A stretch of 64,000 bases of DNA, from NCBI RefSeq assembly GCF_004310685.1, contig NZ_SISG01000002.1, forward strand, positions 181,952-245,951, written 5' to 3'. The number at the start of each line of letters is the position of its first letter. The stretch's first letter is position 1. Source of the stretch: Glaciihabitans arcticus. Lineage in GTDB: Bacteria > Actinomycetota > Actinomycetes > Actinomycetales > Microbacteriaceae. Shown piece by piece: positions 33,876 through 39,972 of this stretch. The notes beneath the pieces were generated by a model. The model did not search any database and had not been told where the DNA came from. It saw only the letters and a list, made by a program, of their open reading frames with translations. A program made the translations under genes and the position numbers.

Positions 33876-35303
33876 TTACGCGACGACCGCCGCCCACTGC
33901 TGCACCTGGAGAACGGCGAGGGCCAGCGCCACGATCACGAGCGCTCCCGCGGGCACGAACCACCCGCGCGCTCCCTTCCATCGACGCAGTGCGGCACGCA
34001 CCGCGAGGCGCGCGAACACCGATGCGAGGAGCGCAGCGAGCACGGCTCCGAGGCCGGGCAGGGCTGGCGGCCACGCGCCGCCGATCGCGAAGAGCGCGTA
34101 GAAGAACGCCAGGAAGGCCCTGCTGACGACGCCCTGCCCGCGGCCCTTCGTGGCGAAGACCCCGGCGAGCCTGCCCGCGGGCGTATCCGGGTAGAGGTCA
34201 TGGCGAAGTGCCGTGCGCAGGGAGGCCACGCGCAGCGCGACCTCGGCGAGCCCGAGCGCCGCGCCGGATACGGCGAGCGCCGTCACAACGCTGAGCAGGG
34301 TCGGCCCGAGGTAGTCCTCGCCGCCCGGTCGCGGCAGCACAAGTGCGATCACCGCGAGCGTCGTCGCGATGGCGGCACCGAGAACCAGCAGCAGCGCGAC
34401 GAAGGCCTCGCCCGCTCCGCGCAGCGCGTCGAGCAGGTAGCCACGGGGCACCTGTCTGCCCAACGATCCCGCCCAGACCAGCCAGATGATCGCGAAGATG
34501 AGGATGACGCCCACCGCCGGCACGCCGAGCGCTGTGCTCCCGAGCGGCGACGAGTAGAGCACGGTCGCCACCACGAGGAAGGCTGCGGCAATCCCGAGCA
34601 TCAGCGAGGCCAGTCTTGTCATGCGGTGCCAGACGAGCTGGTGCAGCGCGCGCCCGGCCTGGCTCTGGCGGGGATTCTCGGCGATCATCCCGAGATAGAT
34701 GTCCTCGGCGCCGCTCTCGGCGGAACCGCCGAATCGCGCGCGCAGCAACAGCAGCTGCTCGTTCGTCGGATCCAGCTCGAGCGCTCGGGTGAGCAGCACG
34801 TTCGCCTCGCCGTAGAAGCGCAGGGCTGCGAGCACGTCGACCGCATCCCCGTAGGCGCCGGGGTCTTCGGGGGCGAGCTCGATCGCCCGCAGCGCACTCA
34901 GCCTCGCGCGGTTGCGATCGTCGATACCGAACTCGGTCCAGGCGTAGATGAACGCGCTCTGCAGGTGCGCCGCCGGCCACTGAGGATACCGGGACACGAG
35001 CTCGTCGACGACCGCTCGGGCGCGCTTCTTCTGCTTCAGGTAGAAGAGCGAGGGGGCGAGGGCGTGCAAGCCGAGCGCCGACTCGGGGTTGAGGGCGAGG
35101 GCGCGCTCCGCGGATACCCGTGCTGCCGCAAAATCCGAGAGCTGCACCTCGAGCACCGCGAGCGCCGCCCACAGCTCGTCGGCGTCGGGGTGGCGACTCG
35201 TCGCGGCGAGAAGCTCGCGTCGGGCATCCTCGCGGCGATTAAAACCGATGAGCGCCGCGCTGCGTTCGATCGCGCGCTGCACCTCGGTGCTCTCGTCGGT
35301 CAC
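33876..35303 (-). CDS. TPR protein with multi-helix membrane domain
   Basis: 475 residues from a GTG at 35303. The first ~230 residues are tetratricopeptide repeats (AAARVSAERALALNPESALG, RARLSALRAIELAPEDPGAYG, NVLLTRALELDPTNEQ). The second half has about seven membrane helices. It starts 2 bp after the AAA+ ATPase stop and is the last gene of a six-gene minus-strand operon with immunity-like genes. TPR and membrane parts suggest a docking platform, maybe for the AAA+ protein; this is inference. Confidence 0.75.
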   Translation of the reverse strand: MTDESTEVQRAIERSAALIGFNRREDARRELLAATSRHPDADELWAALAVLEVQLSDFAAARVSAERALALNPESALGLHALAPSLFYLKQKKRARAVVDELVSRYPQWPAAHLQSAFIYAWTEFGIDDRNRARLSALRAIELAPEDPGAYGDAVDVLAALRFYGEANVLLTRALELDPTNEQLLLLRARFGGSAESGAEDIYLGMIAENPRQSQAGRALHQLVWHRMTRLASLMLGIAAAFLVVATVLYSSPLGSTALGVPAVGVILIFAIIWLVWAGSLGRQVPRGYLLDALRGAGEAFVALLLVLGAAIATTLAVIALVLPRPGGEDYLGPTLLSVVTALAVSGAALGLAEVALRVASLRTALRHDLYPDTPAGRLAGVFATKGRGQGVVSRAFLAFFYALFAIGGAWPPALPGLGAVLAALLASVFARLAVRAALRRWKGARGWFVPAGALVIVALALAVLQVQQWAAVVA

Positions 35304-35305
35304 CG

Positions 35306-36571
35306 CTAGAGCAGCTTCTTCGACTTGAGGAAGTCGACGAGGTCGTCGTACTGGCCGCTCGCGTTGCCGTAGGCGGCCACGTTGCGCGCGCTCTGAAGCC
35401 AGCTGCCAATTGAGGGCTTCACGTCGACGAGGGCGGAGCGCAGGTCGTCCATGTTGATCGGGCGCACCTCGCCGGCCGCGATCGACGCCATCATGGCCTT
35501 CTCCCCCGCCGTCGAGCAGACGTGCTGCAGGTCGGCGCCCGAGTACCCGTCGGTCTTCGCAACCAGCTCGCGCAGGTCGATGCCCTCGACCGGCCGTCCC
35601 TTGAGGTGCACTTTGAGGATCGCCTCGCGCGCCGGTTCGTCGGGCGGTAGCACCAGCACCATACGGTCGAAGCGACCCGGACGCAGCAGTGCGGCGTCGA
35701 CATCCCACGGGTGGTTGGTCGCGGCCAGCACGAACAGTCCGTCGTTCTCTGACCCGATGCCGTCCATCTCCATCAGCATCTGGTTGACGACATTGCGCAT
35801 GCCGCCTGACTGCATCGACGAGGATCGCTTGCCGCCCACCGCGTCCACCTCGTCGAAGAACAACACGGCGGGGGCGAGTTCGCGGGCGCGCTCGAACACG
35901 TTGTGCATGTTCGCCTCGCTCTCGCCGAGGAACTTGTCGAGGATGTCGCTGATCGTCACCGAGATGAAGTGCGCGTTCAGTTCACCGGCGATCGCCCGGG
36001 CGACGAAGGTCTTGCCGCAGCCGGGAGGGCCGTATAACAGCAGGCCGCCCCGCAGCGACTTGCCAAAAGCCTTCGCGATCTCGGGATGACGCATCGGCTC
36101 CAGGAAGGCTTCGTTGATGCGCTTCTTCACCGGCTCGAGCCCGCCCACGTCGGCGAGCGTCATCGTCTCCCTGGTCACCCGCATCTCGGGATCAACGTCG
36201 TCGTTCTCGGTCACCACGAGGCCGGATTCGTCCGCGCCCATCAGCACGAACGGCGGCTTGATCGGAGACTGGATCTCTCGCTCGTGCTGGTCCCAGTCGA
36301 TGGAGTCGAGATCGGGAGCGGTGTTGGGGGCGGCCGCGGGGGCCGGCGCCGCTGGCGGTGCGCCGAGGGATGCTGCCGCGCGTTGCACGAGCGCTGTGGC
36401 GTCCGGATGCCCCGCATGTTTGTCGAGCACCACGGTCGACTGCTCGATCGCGTCGGTTGGGTGTCCCGCGAGCAGCAGCTGTTCGGCGTAGTGCAGGCGC
36501 AGGGCGACGTCGTCCGGAAGCGCTCGGACGGCGGCAGCCAGCCCGGCGAGAAGGTCGTCGCTCACTGTCAC
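35306..36571 (-). CDS. AAA+ ATPase (CDC48/FtsH-type module)
   Basis: 421 residues; GTG at 36571 or 36565. A short TPR-like N-terminus (ALPDDVALRLHYAEQLLLAG ... IEQSTVVLDKHAGHPDATAL) is followed by a Pro/Ala linker and a single AAA module. Walker A GPPGCGKT, pore loop in SDILDKFLGESEANM, Walker B AVLFFDEVDAVGGKR, sensor-1 LAATNHP and arginine-finger tract RPGRFDR are intact. It resembles the role of EccA in ESX loci (TPR plus AAA), but the AAA subtype differs. Likely unfolds or remodels a secretion substrate or chaperone. Confidence 0.85.
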   Translation of the reverse strand: MTVSDDLLAGLAAAVRALPDDVALRLHYAEQLLLAGHPTDAIEQSTVVLDKHAGHPDATALVQRAAASLGAPPAAPAPAAAPNTAPDLDSIDWDQHEREIQSPIKPPFVLMGADESGLVVTENDDVDPEMRVTRETMTLADVGGLEPVKKRINEAFLEPMRHPEIAKAFGKSLRGGLLLYGPPGCGKTFVARAIAGELNAHFISVTISDILDKFLGESEANMHNVFERARELAPAVLFFDEVDAVGGKRSSSMQSGGMRNVVNQMLMEMDGIGSENDGLFVLAATNHPWDVDAALLRPGRFDRMVLVLPPDEPAREAILKVHLKGRPVEGIDLRELVAKTDGYSGADLQHVCSTAGEKAMMASIAAGEVRPINMDDLRSALVDVKPSIGSWLQSARNVAAYGNASGQYDDLVDFLKSKKLL

Positions 36572-36615
36572 CCGATTTCCGAACCGCTTCGGTTCTGGAG
36601 AAAGCCTATAGAAAC

Positions 36616-37113
36616 TCAAGCCTCGACGAGCCAGCGGGCCAGAAACGGCTCGCCTTTTTCGTCGAGGAACGACTGCAGGAGGCCATCGACCGGCAGGGCC
36701 GCGACCCACGAGAACTCGACCGCCGGCGCCATGTGGGGGTCGTGGGAGAAGGTTCCGTGAACGACACCGTTCGCGCTCAAGGTGGCTCGTGGGCCCTCGA
36801 CCTCGAGGGCGAATCCCGGCGCGAGATCGTCAGGCATGTGCGGCAGCCAGATGGGTGCGAGTTCGGGCCCGAATCGAATGCTGCTGCCGAGCTCGATAGT
36901 CAGATAGCGGTGGACGTGCTCCTCATGGGCCGTCGCCATCCCGAATCTCTCGTCCTCGCTGCGTTCCGCCCGTGTCACCTCGAACCCGGCACTGGAGTTA
37001 CGAACGTAGTAGCGCACCTCGCCGCCGCGATTCGCCAGCACGAGGCCGTCGTTCAGATCCGACAGCGTGAATCCCGCCGGAGCGCCGATGGCCGCGAGTA
37101 TGTCCTGGTTCAC
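36616..37113 (-). CDS. immunity-like protein, paralogue A
   Basis: 165 residues from a GTG at 37113, overlapping the upstream gene by 4 bases. It is clearly related to the next gene upstream: APGFALEVEGPRATLSANG ... VEFSWVAALPVDGLLQSF aligns with APGFTIDADGDRERLMRGS ... TRFSWIADADPDELLASY. Mixed alpha/beta, no signal or membrane segment. Size, tandem paralogy and position beside a polymorphic toxin locus fit an immunity protein (Imm61-like is a guess). Cytoplasmic. Confidence 0.65.
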   Translation of the reverse strand: MNQDILAAIGAPAGFTLSDLNDGLVLANRGGEVRYYVRNSSAGFEVTRAERSEDERFGMATAHEEHVHRYLTIELGSSIRFGPELAPIWLPHMPDDLAPGFALEVEGPRATLSANGVVHGTFSHDPHMAPAVEFSWVAALPVDGLLQSFLDEKGEPFLARWLVEA

Positions 37114-37733
37114 TGGGGACCCGCCCCGAGCTCGGGGAACACGCGCAGCGCCTCCTCGGGCGTCACCGCTTTCGCGACCTTGCCCTGCGAGTCGATCCAG
37201 TAGGTGCCGCAGATACGGCAGCGGTGGAGGAACGCACCGGGGATCTCGAGGAGTTTCGGCGGCACCTCCGCCTTGCGCTCGGCGTGAAAATAGGCGCGAC
37301 ACTCGGAACAGGTGAGCTGCGGGGCGGGCGGTTGCACCCACTTCGACAGCAGTGGCTTACCGCCGGTGTGCTGGTAAGACGCCAGCAGTTCGTCGGGGTC
37401 CGCATCGGCGATCCACGAGAAGCGGGTCGCGCGCGACGAACGATCTCGCGGGAACTCGGCGACAAGCACCGAGCCGCGCATAAGCCGCTCCCGATCGCCG
37501 TCCGCGTCGATCGTGAAGCCCGGCGCGACCGAGTCGCTCTCGATCCATACCGGCGGCATGCCGCGCTGGGTGCGAATGCTGAGTCCGAAATGCAGTAGCA
37601 AAAGGCGCCTCACATCGATCTGATTCGGGATTCCGGCCTCGAACACTTCGGCCTCGGCGCGCTCCTGGCTGAACAACTGCCACTGGCTCGAGGCCCTGCT
37701 GAGCGAGTAGCGCATGTCGCCGCCCGCGCTCAC
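37110..37733 (-). CDS. immunity-like protein, paralogue B, with zinc-ribbon tail
   Basis: 207 residues, GTG start at 37733 (an internal ATG six codons in is possible). The first ~135 residues are the paralogue of the next gene. A C-terminal extension of about 65 residues has two CxxC pairs (CSEC ... CRIC) that would bind zinc, and the phrase RICGTYWIDSQGK. The extra zinc ribbon is not present in paralogue A. Part of the six-gene operon; no membrane or export signal. Confidence 0.65.
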   Translation of the reverse strand: MSAGGDMRYSLSRASSQWQLFSQERAEAEVFEAGIPNQIDVRRLLLLHFGLSIRTQRGMPPVWIESDSVAPGFTIDADGDRERLMRGSVLVAEFPRDRSSRATRFSWIADADPDELLASYQHTGGKPLLSKWVQPPAPQLTCSECRAYFHAERKAEVPPKLLEIPGAFLHRCRICGTYWIDSQGKVAKAVTPEEALRVFPELGAGPQ

Positions 37734-37742
37734 GATCGAGTA

Positions 37743-38207
37743 TCAGGTGCCGATTCCACCGCTGATCTCGTAGCCCGCGGGCTCGACCACCCGGGCGAGG
37801 GTCGCCCTGCCCAGGGAGTTCAGCCAGCCGTCGAAGAACTGTTTCTGGTCGGCCACTGTCGCGAGTTCGTCGAGCGGCGCCTCGGCGAAAATGTCGCGAA
37901 AGTCCTCTCGACGACTCGGGCGCCCCATCTCGAGCCGCAGCACGGAGAGACCGGCGCCCATGTCGCGCATCATCCCGCTCGGATAGCTCTGCAGGCGCGA
38001 CCCTTCCACACCGAGCAGGATCCCCTGCGCGTCGAGCTGGTTGCGCACCTCGACCAGGGCGGAGAACACGTCGCGGGCGGTCGCCGTCCACTCCCTGCCG
38101 TCCACGTTGACCGTCACGATGTACTCTTCCGGCTCGCGGAGGCCCCAGGTGACCCACGCCGGTACGGCATCTCCACGTCGCCAGGCCTGCCGTTCGAACT
38201 CGGTCAT
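37743..38207 (-). CDS. hypothetical protein in the immunity cluster
   Basis: 154 residues. Begins MTEFERQAWRRGDAVPAW, then a beta-strand-rich core (EYIVTVNVDGREWTATARDVFSALVEVRNQL) and a helical C-terminus. Cytoplasmic. It lies 9 bp from each neighbour in the operon, between the YezG-like and zinc-ribbon genes, so an immunity or toxin-handling role is plausible. No family recognised. Confidence 0.6.
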   Translation of the reverse strand: MTEFERQAWRRGDAVPAWVTWGLREPEEYIVTVNVDGREWTATARDVFSALVEVRNQLDAQGILLGVEGSRLQSYPSGMMRDMGAGLSVLRLEMGRPSRREDFRDIFAEAPLDELATVADQKQFFDGWLNSLGRATLARVVEPAGYEISGGIGT

Positions 38208-38216
38208 CCTGCGACC

Positions 38217-38687
38217 CTAACGCGACGGCGCAGAATCGTCTGACCGATCCAGATGTGCGCGGAGCCAGGACGGGATCGCCGAGTCGGGCCGCGGATACTT
38301 CTCTAGGTCGTCAACATAGACGAGCGGGTCGATGTTGCCGTCGACCGGGGGCTGTTCGGTAAAATTGAATCGCGCAGACGCCGCCCCCGACTTGGCGATC
38401 GCCAGGGTCATGGAGAACCAGGTACCGGCGGTCGTCGTGTACATCACGCCTCGCAGCTCCCGGGCCCACCGCGAGACGGTGCGCGGCGGGAAGAGTCGTT
38501 CTTCGGAACCATCGGGATGCGTGAGCTGGATCTCGGACTCGCCATAGCCCACGAAGTAGGTCGCGTTATAGCTGAGAACGGAAAAGGGCTGTTCCACCGA
38601 CGCGAGGATCTCGCCGGCAATCTGCTCGACGAGCTGACCCTGTCGGATCATCGGCGGCACTGACGTGTCGTTGGGGCCGTCAGGCAT
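38217..38687 (-). CDS. YezG-like (DUF600) immunity protein
   Basis: 156 residues. The YezG pattern is visible: IRQGQLVEQIAGEIL at the start, a strand-rich middle and the C-terminal hallmark RFNFTEQPPVDGNIDPLVYVDDLEKYPR with a nearby PSWLRAHL. In Bacillus YezG neutralises the type-VII-associated toxin YeeF. Here it heads the six-gene operon next to a WXG-toxin gene. No toxin of the matching type is in the window, so it may guard against rival toxins. Confidence 0.72.
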   Translation of the reverse strand: MPDGPNDTSVPPMIRQGQLVEQIAGEILASVEQPFSVLSYNATYFVGYGESEIQLTHPDGSEERLFPPRTVSRWARELRGVMYTTTAGTWFSMTLAIAKSGAASARFNFTEQPPVDGNIDPLVYVDDLEKYPRPDSAIPSWLRAHLDRSDDSAPSR

Positions 38688-38750
38688 CGGAGCTCTCGAA
38701 GATCGTCACGAGGGCCAGACTACCGAGCAGGCGGCCGTATTCTGGGAACC

Positions 38751-39257
38751 ATGAATGCCCATCGACTGGATGCCACGGCTCTCGAATACTCGCAGCTCCT
38801 CAGCGTCTGGCGCGAATGGTTGCCCCAGCTCAGGTACTTCACGCTGTATCTGGCCACACCGGGCGAGGCCGACCGCGACCGGTTCCGTGTCTCGTTGCGG
38901 TACAACGACGAGCGAGACGCCACGGGCATTCTCGGAATGCTCGGTATCGCGAGCAGACCGGGCCACCTTCGCTTCGACCTCGATTCGAACCTCGAGGGGC
39001 TCCTGCCGAACAGCCAGGGCTGGGGAGTCATCGCCGGACGTCGCGTCTACGTCGAGGTCGGCACGACCATCGACATCGCTGTCTGGCAGGGACTGCCCGC
39101 GTTCGCCCTCATTCCGGAAGACTTCGAAACGGCATTGCGGGTCGAAGCTCTGCTCGACCGGCTCCATCTCGGGGATGCGGTGCTCTCCGACCCCAGCTGG
39201 GCGGCTTCCCGCATGGCTGTGACACGCGAGCGTTATCCCGAGGCTTTCACCGCCTGA
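38751..39257 (+). CDS. hypothetical protein, lone plus-strand gene
   Basis: 168 residues, ATG start. N-terminal helix (ALEYSQLLSVWREWLPQLRYF), a beta-rich middle (SLRYNDERDATGILGMLGIASR, RVYVEVGTTIDIAVW) and helical end. It sits between two minus-strand toxin/immunity operons and is divergent from the YezG-like gene by 63 bp. Its size and place would suit an extra immunity protein. No family recognised. Confidence 0.6.
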   Translation: MNAHRLDATALEYSQLLSVWREWLPQLRYFTLYLATPGEADRDRFRVSLRYNDERDATGILGMLGIASRPGHLRFDLDSNLEGLLPNSQGWGVIAGRRVYVEVGTTIDIAVWQGLPAFALIPEDFETALRVEALLDRLHLGDAVLSDPSWAASRMAVTRERYPEAFTA

Positions 39258-39263
39258 GAAGCG

Positions 39264-39542
39264 CTACTGTCTCTTGGCGCGCACCGACGCGACGTGCTCG
39301 GCGAGGCGAGCGACGACGTGCGGCGCGATCTCGAAACCGGCGAGAACGTCGAGCGAGGTGAACACCGGGAGGGCCGTCGAGTTCCCCACGGTCACGGTGA
39401 GCGGCGTGAAAGAGCCGGCGCCGAGGCTCGGGTCGACCGACGTCGGGGCGAATACGGTCGCGGCGAGAAAGGCAGCGAGAAGATCACCCGTCGTGGCTTC
39501 GCCCGACCGTGACCGCTCGATTACCGACTCGCGATCAGACAG
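39264..39542 (-). CDS. SseB-like protein without a normal start codon
   Basis: 92 residues if read from CTG at 39542, the codon that aligns with the ATG of the neighbour: SDRESVIERSRSGEATTGDLLAAF against SDAVTDGGASPFEDALLAGQ. No ATG, GTG or TTG exists between the neighbour's stop and the body of this ORF. The rest aligns as a diverged copy (TVGNSTALPVFTSLDVLAGF, then FEIAPHVVARLAEHV). It is either a CTG-started gene coupled to the upstream one (18 nt gap) or a start-lost duplicate. Cytoplasmic SseB-type domain. Confidence 0.6.
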   Translation of the reverse strand: MSDRESVIERSRSGEATTGDLLAAFLAATVFAPTSVDPSLGAGSFTPLTVTVGNSTALPVFTSLDVLAGFEIAPHVVARLAEHVASVRAKRQ

Positions 39543-39560
39543 TCGCGGTGATGCGGGGAA

Positions 39561-39956
39561 TCAGGCAGCTGCGCGAATGCTGTCGAGCAGTGTGGGCAGA
39601 ATCTCGAAACCTACATCGGATCCGGGGTTCACCACGATGCCCGCACCGGGCGCCAGTCGCTTCACCACGTCGATGGCAGGCATCGACGCGAGGTAGGGAG
39701 TGGATCCGGCAGGGGCACCGAACTTGCTGACCTGCTTGACGGTGCTGAAAACGACCATAAACGAGTCGGTTCCGTTGGAGACGATGAGCGGCTCGAACGG
39801 TCCCTTCGTTTCGTCGTAGGCGGGCCCACTGGGCACGATGACCACGGCGTCGAGGAAGGCTCCGAGCACATCGGTGCTACTGGCTTCCCCGCGCTGGCCG
39901 GCGAGGAGGGCGTCTTCGAACGGGCTTGCCCCGCCGTCGGTTACTGCATCTGACAT
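39561..39956 (-). CDS. SseB-domain protein beside the toxin gene
   Basis: 131 residues, ATG at 39956 with GGGAGA 6 nt upstream. A single SseB-type domain (DVLGAFLDAVVIVPSG, DSFMVVFSTVKQVSKFG, LAPGAGIVVNPGSDVGFEILP). It begins 16 bp after the toxin stop, so it is the first gene behind the toxin, where immunity or chaperone genes usually sit in type VII loci. SseB-domain proteins are common beside actinobacterial WXG toxins; neutralising the toxin is inferred. Confidence 0.78.
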   Translation of the reverse strand: MSDAVTDGGASPFEDALLAGQRGEASSTDVLGAFLDAVVIVPSGPAYDETKGPFEPLIVSNGTDSFMVVFSTVKQVSKFGAPAGSTPYLASMPAIDVVKRLAPGAGIVVNPGSDVGFEILPTLLDSIRAAA

Positions 39957-39972
39957 TCGTGTCTCCCTGTGA

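Noticed and set aside
39274..39696. Possible plus-strand protein opposite the SseB-like genes
   Set aside because: The minus-strand frame aligns with the adjacent SseB-domain gene; the plus frame has no family or RBS.
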